From Brevibacillus thermoruber 423 (GTDB lineage: Bacteria > Bacillota > Bacilli > Brevibacillales > Brevibacillaceae): a stretch of 64,000 nt of DNA. Below the pieces are notes generated by a model, which saw nothing but the letters and a program-made list of their open reading frames with translations, did no database searches and was not told the origin of the DNA. Shown here piece after piece: positions 8,568-17,199 of this stretch; within the stretch, counting starts at the first letter, position 1; every line of letters starts with the position of its first letter. The translations under genes and the position numbers were made by a program. The stretch covers positions 128,248 to 192,247 of the forward strand of contig NZ_KE695651.1 in NCBI RefSeq assembly GCF_000454065.1, written 5' to 3'.

Positions 8568-9719
8568 ATGGTGGAAGCAGAAAAACGGACGGCAACCGCA
8601 CTGTTTACCAAAATCGACAAGGACACGCAGTCACTGCCCATCTCGAGCGAGGATTGGGAACAGCGGGCACGAGCGATACTGCCCGACGGACCGTTCGATT
8701 ACATCTGCGGCGGATCGGGAGCCGAGGAGACGCTTGCGGCCAACCGCACCGCGTTTCAGCGGTGGGCCATCGTGCCGAGAATGCTCCGGGACGTGTCCGA
8801 CCGCACGCTGAGCATCACACTCTTTGATCAACACCTGGACACGCCCATTCTGCTGGCCCCGATCGGCATGCAGGGCATCGCCCATCCGGAGGGGGAGCTT
8901 GCGACTGCCCGGGCGGCGGCTGCCCATGGGGTTCCGTTCATCGTCAGCACCGTGTCCACCTATTCGTTGGAGCAGATCGCCGAGACCATGGGGGATGCGC
9001 CCCGCTGGTTCCAGCTCTACTGGTCCAATGACCGGGAGGTGTCCGCCAGCATGGTGCGGCGGGCGGAAGCGGCCGGGTACGGTGCCATTGTGCTGACCGT
9101 CGACACGATCATGCTCGGATGGAAGCGGCGGGATTTCCGGAACGGGTATTCGCCGCTCAAGGAAGGCAAAGGGCTGGCCAACTACATCAACGACCCGGTC
9201 TTCTGCTCCCGGCTGCCGGTCGTCAACGAAGAGTCCGCCGTGCAGGAAATTCTCCGCAATATCTATCACCCGGCATTGAGCTGGGAGGACATTCGCTTTT
9301 TGCGGCAGCAGACCCGCCTGCCGATTTTGCTCAAAGGCATTCTGCATCCCGAAGATGCGAAGCTGGCCGTCGAGCATGGAGTCGACGGCCTTATCGTCTC
9401 CAATCACGGGGGACGGCAGTTGGACGGAGCCATCTCCAGCCTCGATGCGCTGCCGCCCATTGTGGAAGCGGTGGGGGGACGAATCCCTCTCCTGCTGGAC
9501 AGCGGGATTCGCACGGGAGCGGACATCATCAAGGCGCTCGCGCTGGGAGCGAATGCCGTCCTGATTGGACGCCCGTTCCTGTACGGCCTGGCTGTTGCGG
9601 GGGAAAAAGGGGTAGCGCGCGTCATCGATACGCTGATCAGCGAGTTGGACGTGTCACTGGCCTTGTCCGGCAGCAAATCCGTCAGCGACCTGAACCGCGG
9701 CATTCTCACTCGCCTGTAA
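8568..9719 (+). CDS. FMN-dependent alpha-hydroxy-acid oxidase/dehydrogenase
   Basis: This 383-residue cytoplasmic flavoenzyme oxidises a 2-hydroxy acid to a 2-oxo acid. It carries the family motif SNHGGRQLDG with the catalytic His (about 280) and substrate-binding Arg (about 283), the FMN-contacting Lys near 256, and the C-terminal phosphate loop DSGIRTGADIIKALALGA. The general layout resembles lactate 2-monooxygenase and related lactate/glycolate oxidases; the substrate cannot be read from sequence. It stands 22 nt after the crotonase gene and 22 nt before the CoA-transferase gene, so the three are probably co-expressed. Confidence 0.88.
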   Translation: MVEAEKRTATALFTKIDKDTQSLPISSEDWEQRARAILPDGPFDYICGGSGAEETLAANRTAFQRWAIVPRMLRDVSDRTLSITLFDQHLDTPILLAPIGMQGIAHPEGELATARAAAAHGVPFIVSTVSTYSLEQIAETMGDAPRWFQLYWSNDREVSASMVRRAEAAGYGAIVLTVDTIMLGWKRRDFRNGYSPLKEGKGLANYINDPVFCSRLPVVNEESAVQEILRNIYHPALSWEDIRFLRQQTRLPILLKGILHPEDAKLAVEHGVDGLIVSNHGGRQLDGAISSLDALPPIVEAVGGRIPLLLDSGIRTGADIIKALALGANAVLIGRPFLYGLAVAGEKGVARVIDTLISELDVSLALSGSKSVSDLNRGILTRL

Positions 9720-9741
9720 TCCACTGCGGGAGGCGTCCAAC

Positions 9742-10929
9742 ATGCAGCAAGCGTTGCAAAACATGAGAGTCGTTGATCTGACGCAGGTGCTTGCCGGTCC
9801 CTACTGCACGATGGTGCTGGGGGATCTGGGAGCCGACGTGATCAAGGTGGAGAAGTATCCCGACGGGGACGACACCCGGACGATGAGACCGTTCGTGAAC
9901 GATGAGAGCTACTGCTACATGATGGTGAACCGGAACAAGCGGGGAATCCGCTTGAACATCAAGGAAGAAGCGGGCCGCGCCATCCTGTATGACCTTGTCA
10001 AAACGGCCGATGTCTTTATCGAGAACTTTCGGCCCGGCACGACCCGCAAGCTGGGGATTGATTTTGAAACCCTGCGAGCCGTCAACCCCGGCCTGATCTA
10101 CTGCTCGATCTCCGGATACGGACAAACGGGGCCGTACAGCCACAAAGGCGGGTTTGACATTATGGCACAGGGCCTGTCGGGGATCATGAGCATGACGGGT
10201 GAAAAAGGCGGCAGACCCGTCAAAAGCGGCATCGCCATCCACGACATCGCGGCGGGCGTTACCGCGCTCTACTCGATTTTGGCGGCGTATGTCCACAAGA
10301 TTAGGACAGGTGAAGGCCAGTACATTGATTTGTCGCTGGTTGATTCGGGACTGGCGTGGACGGTATGGGAAGCGGCCGCCTATTTCGGGGCGGGGGAAGT
10401 GTCCGGGCCGAACGGGTCGGCTCACCGCGTCTCCGCCCCCTATCAAGGGTTCCGGACCAAAAACGGGCACATTCTGATCGGCGCGGCCAATCAAAAGCTG
10501 TGGGAGCGTTTTTGCCAGGACGTCATTGACCGGCCGGAGTTGATGGAAGACCCCCGGTTCCTCACAAACAGCGACCGCATCCGGCATGTGGACGAACTGG
10601 AAGCCATTATCCAGGAGATCATCATCCGCGAAGAGTCCCAGTACTGGCTGGAAAAGCTGGACAAGGCGGGCATTCCGTCCGGTCCCATCTACCGGTATGA
10701 CGAAACCATGAACGATCCGCATATCCGGGCGCGCGAGATGATCATCGAGTATGAGCATCCGGTTGCCGGCCCCATTGTGAATCTGGGGTTTCCCGCGAAG
10801 TTTTCCAAAACCCCGGGACAAGTCAGACGCCCGGCCCCCTACCTGGGCCAACACACCAGGGAAGTGCTCCGGGAACTGAATTATTCGGAAGACGCGATTC
10901 GGGAGCTGGAGGAGAACCACATCATCTGA
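9742..10929 (+). CDS. Class III CoA-transferase (CaiB/BaiF family)
   Basis: This 395-residue protein starts with the family pattern VVDLTQVLAGPYCTMVLGDLGADVIKVE. The likely catalytic aspartate is Asp139 (GFDIMAQ), which forms an acyl-enzyme anhydride in formyl-CoA transferase relatives. It moves CoA between carboxylic acids. As the last gene of the MetQNP-crotonase-oxidase operon, it may activate the acid produced or imported by the preceding proteins. A strong terminator follows. Donor and acceptor acids are unknown. Confidence 0.9.
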   Translation: MQQALQNMRVVDLTQVLAGPYCTMVLGDLGADVIKVEKYPDGDDTRTMRPFVNDESYCYMMVNRNKRGIRLNIKEEAGRAILYDLVKTADVFIENFRPGTTRKLGIDFETLRAVNPGLIYCSISGYGQTGPYSHKGGFDIMAQGLSGIMSMTGEKGGRPVKSGIAIHDIAAGVTALYSILAAYVHKIRTGEGQYIDLSLVDSGLAWTVWEAAAYFGAGEVSGPNGSAHRVSAPYQGFRTKNGHILIGAANQKLWERFCQDVIDRPELMEDPRFLTNSDRIRHVDELEAIIQEIIIREESQYWLEKLDKAGIPSGPIYRYDETMNDPHIRAREMIIEYEHPVAGPIVNLGFPAKFSKTPGQVRRPAPYLGQHTREVLRELNYSEDAIRELEENHII

Positions 10930-10949
10930 CAGCTTCCTTCTCCGTCCCA

Positions 10950-10996
10950 AGCGGCCCTCCGCCTCGGTTTTCTTTGCGAGGTGGGGGGCTGCTTTT
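10950..10996 (+). terminator. Rho-independent terminator after the CoA-transferase gene
   Basis: AGCGGCCCTCCGCCTCG pairs with CGAGGTGGGGGGCTGCT (G-T pairs and one mismatch), followed by a T-tract, 20 nt after the stop. Confidence 0.85.
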
Positions 10997-11061
10997 TCAT
11001 GACGGGTGCGGCAGCGCGAGGGAAACATGGCCGGAAACAGCCAAGCACATTCAATTCACAC

Positions 11062-11090
11062 TTGACCAGTAGGAATAATCAGATTAAACT
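11062..11090 (+). promoter_or_regulatory. Sigma-A promoter in front of a short terminated leader
   Basis: TTGACC (11062-11067), a 17-nt spacer and TAAACT (11085-11090). CATAACC begins at 11096, at the predicted transcript start, and matches a motif found near two other sulfur-gene starts. Confidence 0.65.
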
Positions 11091-11119
11091 GAATCCATAA
11101 CCAGCCGATCAGTCAACTG

Positions 11120-11163
11120 AAGGCTCCCGACTGCTTGCCAGGCGCAAGTGCGGGAGCCTTTTT
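11120..11163 (+). terminator. Leader terminator (attenuator candidate)
   Basis: GGCTCCCG (11122-11129) pairs with CGGGAGCC (11151-11158), with CTTG/CAAG pairing inside, followed by TTTTT. It lies only about 30 nt after the predicted transcript start. The 10-mer CAGTCAACTG directly precedes it at 11110-11119, as it does the terminator at 24003. Confidence 0.8.
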
Positions 11164-11199
11164 CATCCTCCATCCATATCGCAATCAGGGGGAATGCAC

Positions 11200-11478
11200 A
11201 TGGAGTATCTCTGTCCGACCTGCCATCAGGTATTCCAGGCGGAAGCGGAAATCTGCCCGCACCTGTTGAGCTTCTTCGCGTCTCTCCACGGGAAAAAAGT
11301 CTGGCGCATTCGCTATCTCCACCGGTATGCGTATGAATTTTTGAGTGACGAACAGTTTCAAGCAATGGTAAGTGAAAAGCCCTTGATGGTGTCAGAGGCG
11401 ATATGCATCGAGGATTTCAACGCCGAGACATGCACCGGAGTGAACGCCATCGGCAAAATCGTGTCCATTTTGGAATAG
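11200..11478 (+). CDS. Small zinc-ribbon-like protein, function unknown
   Basis: This 92-residue protein opens with CPTCHQVF...ICPH, a CxxC...CxH arrangement that could bind zinc. No known functional domain is recognised in the rest. ATG 11200 is preferred over ATG 11194 because AGGGGGA (11187-11193) is properly spaced only from the former. It follows a promoter-terminator leader and precedes the LysR regulator of the sulfur-salvage cluster by 34 nt, so it is probably co-transcribed with that regulator. A small adaptor or sensor role is possible but unsupported. Confidence 0.65.
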   Translation: MEYLCPTCHQVFQAEAEICPHLLSFFASLHGKKVWRIRYLHRYAYEFLSDEQFQAMVSEKPLMVSEAICIEDFNAETCTGVNAIGKIVSILE

Positions 11479-11512
11479 GCCAAAGGGGTTTGGGAACGAA
11501 GGAGGGGAACGG

Positions 11513-12436
11513 ATGAACATTGAGAACCTCGAAGCGTTCGTATACGTCGTTCACTTCAACAGCTTCAACAAAGCGGCGGATGCGCTGTTTTTGTCGCAGC
11601 CATCCATTACCGCCCGCATCCAGTCGCTCGAACGTGAACTGGACGTGAAGCTGTTTCAGCGGGACGGGAGAAACGTTTCCCTGACGGAGAAAGGAAAGCA
11701 GTTTCTGCCGTACGCGCAGCAAATCCTCCAATCGTACAAAAAAGGGAAGCAGCATCTGCAGCGAAACCAGACCACGCTCGACGAACTGAGGATCGGCTGC
11801 ACGGCCTCGGTTTCCGCTTACATCATCCCGGAGATCCTCCCCCGTCTGAAACAACAATATCCCGGCTTGCGGATCAAGCTGGTGACGGCCTCCACCGAAA
11901 CGATTCTGGAAAAGGTGCTGCAAAAGGAGATCGATGTGGGGCTGGTGCGGAATATCAGCCATCCGCTTGTGGATTCCGTCATGTTCTATGAAGACCCGAT
12001 CCGCCTCTATGTGCATCAGGGGCATCGGTTCATCGAACAGCCTCCGAGCACCATGGAAGAGGTGGGCGGGCAGTCGCTGGTGTTTTTTGAGTGCGGCTCG
12101 CTTGACTGGATCAAGCTGCACCGTCTGTTCGAAACCCTGCATCGGCCGCCCGTGATCGATGTGTACATCGACAACCTGGAAGCCGCCAAGAAATGTATCG
12201 CCAAAGGGATGGGCATCGGTTTTTTGCCGGACCTGTGCGTTCGAAAGGAAGTGCAGGACAGGCGGCTGTTTCCGATCCGCATTCCGTCCCTGGCAAGCCT
12301 CTCGCTGCGCACCAACCTCATCTCCTTGAAAGGGGAAGGAGCCGGGATTCGAAAACTGTTTGCAGAGATCCCGTGGGACGTTGGGGCGGCGGATGCGGCA
12401 TCGGATGTTTCATTGAATGTTTCGATGTGCCGATAG
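11513..12436 (+). CDS. LysR-family activator, AscR/YtlI-like
   Basis: This 307-residue regulator has an N-terminal winged helix (NIENLEAFVYVVHFNSFNKAADALFLSQPSI, residues 2-32) and a LysR effector domain. In B. subtilis the LysR protein AscR (YtlI) sits beside and activates the ytmI/tcyJKLMN sulfur-salvage operon. The genes that follow here match that operon in content, so an equivalent role is likely. The start follows AAGGAGGGG. The promoter at 12459-12487 just downstream of its stop is the likely target. Orthology rests mainly on context. Confidence 0.85.
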   Translation: MNIENLEAFVYVVHFNSFNKAADALFLSQPSITARIQSLERELDVKLFQRDGRNVSLTEKGKQFLPYAQQILQSYKKGKQHLQRNQTTLDELRIGCTASVSAYIIPEILPRLKQQYPGLRIKLVTASTETILEKVLQKEIDVGLVRNISHPLVDSVMFYEDPIRLYVHQGHRFIEQPPSTMEEVGGQSLVFFECGSLDWIKLHRLFETLHRPPVIDVYIDNLEAAKKCIAKGMGIGFLPDLCVRKEVQDRRLFPIRIPSLASLSLRTNLISLKGEGAGIRKLFAEIPWDVGAADAASDVSLNVSMCR

Positions 12437-12458
12437 AAAAACCTGATTATGAAGCCGG

Positions 12459-12487
12459 TTGACGGTGAAAAACGCAGGTGGTAGAGT
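12459..12487 (+). promoter_or_regulatory. Sigma-A promoter of the sulfur-salvage operon
   Basis: TTGACG (12459-12464), a 17-nt spacer and TAGAGT (12482-12487), about 75 nt before the monooxygenase start and right after the LysR gene. Confidence 0.65.
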
Positions 12488-12563
12488 GTGTAAAAAATAA
12501 AACAGACTAAACAAATGTGATTACTATGAATTGGCATCTCCATGCTTCCGGGAGGGGTGTACG

Positions 12564-13583
12564 ATGGGAATTCGGATCAGCATTCTGGATCAAAGTCCGC
12601 TGGATACGGGAGAAACGGCGGAAGAGGCTTTCCGGCACACGGTTGAACTGGCCCGGAAAGCGGAAGAACTGGGATACTACCGCTTTTGGGTATCGGAACA
12701 CCACAACTCCGATGACGTGGTCGGGTCTTCACCCGAGGTGCTCCTCGCATACCTGGCGGCGAAGACGGACCGGATCCGCCTGGGGTCGGGCGGTGTCATG
12801 CTGCAGCATTACAGTCCGTACAAGGTGGCGGAAAACTTTCATGTGCTGGCGGCGCTGGCGCCGGGGAGGATCGACCTGGGAATCGGCAGAGCGCCGGGGG
12901 GACTTCCCTTGTCCACCAGAGCACTGCAGCAGGACGGCGGTCATACCAGATCGCTGGCGGAGAAATTGGCGGAATTGGAGCAGTACCTGAGTGGCCGATT
13001 GGACCCGGCCCATCCGCTTTACGGCTTGCGGGCCGTTCCCATCCCGCAGCAGCCTGTGGATCTGTACGTGTTGGGAACCACTCCCTCCAGTGCAGAGTTG
13101 GCGGCGCAGCAGGGACTGCCCTACGTGTTTGCGCAGTTCATCAACGGCGACGAAACCGTCATCCAGCAGGCTTTTGACACATACCGGAACCGATTCGACA
13201 CCCGGAAAGCTGCCCGCCCGCTGGCCATTCTTGCCCTCGGTGTCATTGTGGCGGATACGGATGAGGAAGCCGGAGCGCTGGCGGCTGATGTGAAGAATGT
13301 GAAAATTCATCTGGAAAGCGGAAGAACGCTGACGGTGAGCAGCGTCGAAGCGGCGGAATCGTACGGGCGGCAGTCGGATGAGAGGTACACCATCGAAGTA
13401 AAGGAAGCCAACCTCATCTGCGGCTCCCGGGAAACGGTCCGCCGGAAACTGCTCGCCCTGCAGAAAAAGTACGAAGTGGATGAGCTGCTCATCACGTTGG
13501 CCGTGAAGCGATTTGCAGATCGTCTCCGGACGTGCGTGCTGCTCAGGGAAGCGTTTGCCGAATCGAGCCTTTCACACAAATAG
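12564..13583 (+). CDS. Luciferase-like flavin monooxygenase (MsnO8/CmoO-like)
   Basis: This 339-residue protein belongs to the bacterial-luciferase-like FMN-dependent monooxygenases. It shows ISILDQSPLDTG at the start, RFWVSEHHNSD near residue 48, and GSGGVMLQHYSPYKVAENF and GRIDLGIGRAPGG near 85-115. Its pattern resembles YtmO (CmoO) of the B. subtilis ytmI operon. It would use reduced flavin, probably from the reductase at 23367, to cleave a C-S bond or oxidise an organosulfur compound. ATG 12564 follows GGGAGGGG. It is the first gene of the transporter operon. Confidence 0.87.
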   Translation: MGIRISILDQSPLDTGETAEEAFRHTVELARKAEELGYYRFWVSEHHNSDDVVGSSPEVLLAYLAAKTDRIRLGSGGVMLQHYSPYKVAENFHVLAALAPGRIDLGIGRAPGGLPLSTRALQQDGGHTRSLAEKLAELEQYLSGRLDPAHPLYGLRAVPIPQQPVDLYVLGTTPSSAELAAQQGLPYVFAQFINGDETVIQQAFDTYRNRFDTRKAARPLAILALGVIVADTDEEAGALAADVKNVKIHLESGRTLTVSSVEAAESYGRQSDERYTIEVKEANLICGSRETVRRKLLALQKKYEVDELLITLAVKRFADRLRTCVLLREAFAESSLSHK

Positions 13584-13607
13584 AGGACACAGGAAGGGGG
13601 ATGATTC

Positions 13608-14435
13608 ATGAACAAGCAAATCATGTTGACCGCTCTGATCAGTACGCTGTTGATTGCGGCGGGATGCTCTTCCGACGCGGCCACATCCAAAGACAACCCG
13701 GGCAGTCAGGGGGGCGGAGCATCGGCAGGCGTGAAAAAGGTGGTGGTGGGGACCGGGACGCAGTTTCCCAACATCTGCTTCATCGACGCGAACGGCAAGC
13801 TGACCGGGTATGACGTCGAACTGATCAGGGAAATCGACAAGCGCCTGCCGGATTATGAATTTGAGCTGAAGACGTTCGAATTCAAAAATCTGCTGCTCAG
13901 CCTGGAAACGAAGAAAATCGACCTGATCGCGCACCAGATGGAAGTCAACGAAGAACGTCAGAAGAAATTCCTGTACAACGATGAAGCCTACAACATTTTT
14001 CCCCTGAAAGTGGTCGTTCACAAGGATAACAACACCGTCAAGTCGATTGAGGATCTGAAAGGCAAAAAACTGATTGTGACGGCGACCAGCAACTCGGCGG
14101 TGCTGGCGGAAAAGTGGAACAGCGAACACGGGAACCCGATCCAAATCGTGTACACCGGCGCCGGCGAGGATGCGAACGAGCAAATCAAATCGGGCCGGGT
14201 TGACGCGACGATCAGCACGCAGTTTGCGATCGATTTTCTCAACAAGTCGGTGGACGCCCAATTAAAGACGGTGGGGGAGACGCTCTCCAATTCGAAAGTG
14301 TACTTCCTCCTGCGGAAGGACGAAACGGAACTCAAGCAAAGAGTCGACGAAGCGTTGCGGGAAATCAAGGCGGACGGCACGCTGGCCAAACTGAGCACAC
14401 AGTGGCTGGGTTCAGACTACACCGTGGAACAATAG
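13608..14435 (+). CDS. Amino-acid ABC substrate-binding lipoprotein (TcyJ/TcyK-like)
   Basis: This 275-residue protein has a signal peptide with lipobox IAAGC (Cys20) and a type 3 amino-acid-binding domain (VVVGTGTQFPNICFIDANGKLTGYDVELIREI). It would bind a cystine-like or S-modified cysteine ligand outside the cell. The two permeases and ATPase that follow complete a TcyJKLMN-type importer. Only one binding protein is present here, against two (TcyJ and TcyK) in B. subtilis. The start is well supported by AGGAAGGGGG upstream. Confidence 0.87.
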   Translation: MNKQIMLTALISTLLIAAGCSSDAATSKDNPGSQGGGASAGVKKVVVGTGTQFPNICFIDANGKLTGYDVELIREIDKRLPDYEFELKTFEFKNLLLSLETKKIDLIAHQMEVNEERQKKFLYNDEAYNIFPLKVVVHKDNNTVKSIEDLKGKKLIVTATSNSAVLAEKWNSEHGNPIQIVYTGAGEDANEQIKSGRVDATISTQFAIDFLNKSVDAQLKTVGETLSNSKVYFLLRKDETELKQRVDEALREIKADGTLAKLSTQWLGSDYTVEQ

Positions 14436-14469
14436 CCGGTTCCATGTCATCGAAAGGTGAAGGGTGGAC

Positions 14470-15171
14470 ATGGGAAAAGCATTTGATCTGTCATTGCTGG
14501 GGACGTTTCTTCCCGAACTTCTGGCGTACCTGCCGATCACGCTGCTGATTCTGGCCGCGTCCCTGTTCTTTGGCCTGCTGCTCGGCCTGCTGCTTGCGAT
14601 TCCGCGGCTCTACAACATTCCGGTGCTGACCCAACTGGTTGTCGTGTACGTTTCCTTTATCCGGGGAACGCCCGTGCTGATCCAATTGTTTCTGGTCTAT
14701 TACGGGCTGCCGGCAGTGCTCGGCCTGGTCCATCTCGATCTGTCACGAGCCGATCCGCTGTTGTTCGTGATCGTCACGTACTCGCTGAGCAGCGCGGCGT
14801 TTCTGTCCGAAACCATACGCGGCGCGGTGAACAGTGTGGACCTCGGACAGACGGAAGCGGCCTATGCGGTGGGGATGACCGCGCGTCAGGCGTTCGGGCG
14901 CATCGTGCTGCCGCAGGCGCTGATGGTTGCTGTCCCGAACTTCGCCAACAAGGTGATCGGGTTTCTCAAGGATACCTCGCTCGCCTTTACCATCGGCGTG
15001 ATGGATATGATGGGACGCGGGCAGACGCTCATCTCGGCCACCGCCCATGCGCTTGAGGTGTATATCAGCCTCGCCGTGATCTACTACCTCGTCGTGATTG
15101 TGCTGGAAAGACTGTTTGCCGCCTCGGAACGAAAACTGCAGCAGCACGAGCGAAAATGGGCCAGTGCCTGA
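14470..15171 (+). CDS. tcyL: Polar amino-acid ABC permease (TcyL-like)
   Basis: This 233-residue membrane protein is a HisM-type permease: YVSFIRGTPVLIQLFLVYYGLP near residue 62, and the EAA loop [22 protein letters not shown] near residue 130. It forms the channel with the next gene product. ATG 14470 fits AAGGTGAAGGG better than an in-frame GTG at 14464. Assignment to cystine/S-alkylcysteine transport follows from its neighbours, which match the tcy genes of the ytmI operon. Confidence 0.85.
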   Translation: MGKAFDLSLLGTFLPELLAYLPITLLILAASLFFGLLLGLLLAIPRLYNIPVLTQLVVVYVSFIRGTPVLIQLFLVYYGLPAVLGLVHLDLSRADPLLFVIVTYSLSSAAFLSETIRGAVNSVDLGQTEAAYAVGMTARQAFGRIVLPQALMVAVPNFANKVIGFLKDTSLAFTIGVMDMMGRGQTLISATAHALEVYISLAVIYYLVVIVLERLFAASERKLQQHERKWASA

Positions 15172-15194
15172 CGGAGAGGGGGAGGTGAGAGGGG

Positions 15195-15905
15195 ATGACG
15201 ATTGACATAGCGTTTATCGTTACCGCGTTCTTTGAGATTCTGACGGCCCTGCCGCTGACGCTGACCATCACGGTCGTGCCGCTGATTTTCGGTTTGGGCA
15301 TCGGGGTCGTGACGGCGTTGATCCGGTTGTACAAGGTGCGCGTTGTGCATCAGCTGGCCGAGTTTTACGTCTCCTTTCTGCGCGGAACGCCGATTGTGCT
15401 GCATGTGCTGATCATCTACTTCGCCATGCCGAAGCTGATTGACAGCCTGTCCGCCTATTTCGGCTGGTCGTTCAAATCCGCGTCGATCCCGATCCTTCTG
15501 TTTGTGCTGACGGCCTACTCGCTGACGGCCGTCGCGTACATGTCGGAAATCATCCGGTCCGGCATCCTGTCGGTCCCCGCGGGCCAGATCGAAGCCGCTT
15601 ATGCGGTCGGCATGAGCACCCCGCAGGCGGTGTGGCGGATCGTGCTCCCGCAGGCGTTCGGCGCCATTCTGCCCAATTTGTGCAACCTGTTCATCGGATT
15701 TTTGCATACCTCGACGTTCGCCTTTACCGTGTCCCAGATGGAACTGCTCGGTAAAGCCAACGTGGTCGCGTCGGTAAACCTGAAGTTTCTCGAGGCGTTC
15801 ATCGCCGCAGCCCTGATCTACTGGGGCATGACGATCATCGCCGAACGGATTACGGCGTTTCTGGAAAAACGAGTCACTGCGTACAGCAGGGGAGGCATGG
15901 CATGA
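15195..15905 (+). CDS. tcyM: Polar amino-acid ABC permease (TcyM-like)
   Basis: This 236-residue permease is the second channel subunit of the importer, with the same family motifs ([19 protein letters not shown] and [22 protein letters not shown]). Its stop codon overlaps the start of the ATPase gene (ATGA), so the two are translationally coupled. The ribosome-binding site is a long GGGGGAGGTGAGAGGGG stretch. Substrate assignment is by context. Confidence 0.85.
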   Translation: MTIDIAFIVTAFFEILTALPLTLTITVVPLIFGLGIGVVTALIRLYKVRVVHQLAEFYVSFLRGTPIVLHVLIIYFAMPKLIDSLSAYFGWSFKSASIPILLFVLTAYSLTAVAYMSEIIRSGILSVPAGQIEAAYAVGMSTPQAVWRIVLPQAFGAILPNLCNLFIGFLHTSTFAFTVSQMELLGKANVVASVNLKFLEAFIAAALIYWGMTIIAERITAFLEKRVTAYSRGGMA

Positions 15906-16666
15906 TCCACTTGAAAAACATTCACAAATCCTTTGGCAGGCTGAATGTGCTGAACGGCATCAATCTGACCGTGGAAAGGGGGGATGTCGTCGTCATTCTC
16001 GGCCCCAGCGGGTCGGGGAAAACCACGCTGCTGCGCTGCATCAACTTTTTGGAGCGGCCGAACGACGGCGAGGTGACCATCGGCGCGCTCACGGTTGACT
16101 GCAGGCATCCAAGCCGGAAAGACATTTTGGAACTGCGCCGGAAAACGGCCATGGTCTTTCAGCACTACAATCTGTTCAAGCATAAAACGGCCCTGGAAAA
16201 CGTGATGGAAGGGCTGATCGTCGCCCAAAAGGTGCCCAAGAAAGAGGCAAGGGAGCGAAGCCTAGAGATGCTGGAGAAAGTGGGGCTGTCCGACAAGTGC
16301 GATCATTACCCCAGCCAGCTCTCGGGCGGACAGCAGCAGCGTGTCGGGATCGCCCGCGCCTTGGCGCTGAATCCCGAGTTGATTCTGTTCGACGAGCCTA
16401 CATCCGCGCTTGACCCGGAACTGGTCGGCGAAGTCCTGGCGGTCATCAAAACCATTGCGAGCGAAGGGGTGACCATGATCGTCGTCACGCACGAAATGGG
16501 CTTCGCCCGGGAGGTATCCAATCACGTCGTCTTCATGGACGGAGGAGTCATCGTGGAACAAGGAACACCGGCCGACATCTTTGTTGACCCGAAGGAAGAA
16601 CGAACACGACAGTTCCTGAAACGAATCACGCCGGAATGGAGCTATCCGATGGAAGCGTTGAGGTGA
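15902..16666 (+). CDS. tcyN: Amino-acid ABC ATPase (TcyN-like)
   Basis: This 254-residue ATPase has Walker [10 protein letters not shown] (residue 36), Q-loop MVFQHYNLF, signature LSGGQQQR (residue 140) and Walker [15 protein letters not shown] (residue 160), as in GlnQ/TcyN proteins. It energises the importer formed by the preceding genes. It overlaps the upstream permease by 4 nt, and the acetyltransferase start lies 6 nt after its stop, indicating one transcript. Confidence 0.9.
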   Translation: MIHLKNIHKSFGRLNVLNGINLTVERGDVVVILGPSGSGKTTLLRCINFLERPNDGEVTIGALTVDCRHPSRKDILELRRKTAMVFQHYNLFKHKTALENVMEGLIVAQKVPKKEARERSLEMLEKVGLSDKCDHYPSQLSGGQQQRVGIARALALNPELILFDEPTSALDPELVGEVLAVIKTIASEGVTMIVVTHEMGFAREVSNHVVFMDGGVIVEQGTPADIFVDPKEERTRQFLKRITPEWSYPMEALR

Positions 16667-16671
16667 GGAAG

Positions 16672-17178
16672 GTGAGCGACACGTACCGGTTGGCGACATG
16701 GAAAGACGCGGAGACGCTGCTGGATCTGATCACGCGTGCATACGAATCCATCAGGGCGCTGGACATCGCCTTTACCGCGACCGAGGCCGACCTCGGCATG
16801 ATCCAGGACAATCTGACGCAGCATACGTGCTATGTGCTGGAACAGAACGGCTCGCTTGTGGCGACCATTTCCCTGAAAACGCTGGAAGAGGTGACGGAGT
16901 ATCCGTTCCTGTACTGGTTTGCGGTAGACCCCGCCCGCGCGAATCGGGGAATCGGGTCCAAGCTGCTGCGGTATGTTGAGGAAACGGTGGTGCGGGATAC
17001 GCTGCAGGTGCCGGCCGTCACCCTGGCGACATCGCGCAAGCACCCGTGGCTTTTGTCCATGTATGAACGAAGAGGGTATGTTCCGTTTTATGAACGGGAG
17101 TTGGGGCATGACGACACGCTGGTCTTTTTGAAAAAGCAGCTCGTCGGGACCGGCTTCACGATCCGGGGAGCAGAGTGA
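16672..17178 (+). CDS. snaA: GNAT N-acetyltransferase (SnaA/YtmI-like)
   Basis: This 168-residue GNAT protein has the acetyl-CoA-binding motif DPARANRGIGSKLLRYVEE near residue 90. In B. subtilis, SnaA (YtmI) and SnaB acetylate the amino group of S-modified cysteines such as S-(2-succino)cysteine before monooxygenase cleavage. The M20 deacetylase gene next door completes that acetylate-cleave-deacetylate logic. GTG 16672 is chosen because GAGGT at 16660 is 7 nt away; in-frame codons further upstream would overlap tcyN deeply. The exact substrate is inferred. Confidence 0.78.
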   Translation: MSDTYRLATWKDAETLLDLITRAYESIRALDIAFTATEADLGMIQDNLTQHTCYVLEQNGSLVATISLKTLEEVTEYPFLYWFAVDPARANRGIGSKLLRYVEETVVRDTLQVPAVTLATSRKHPWLLSMYERRGYVPFYERELGHDDTLVFLKKQLVGTGFTIRGAE

Positions 17179-17199
17179 GGGAGGAGGGGCCATTGCAAT

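Noticed and set aside
11044..11163. S-box (SAM) or FMN riboswitch upstream of the sulfur cluster
   Set aside because: None of the conserved core segments of these riboswitches is present; only a short terminator leader is seen.
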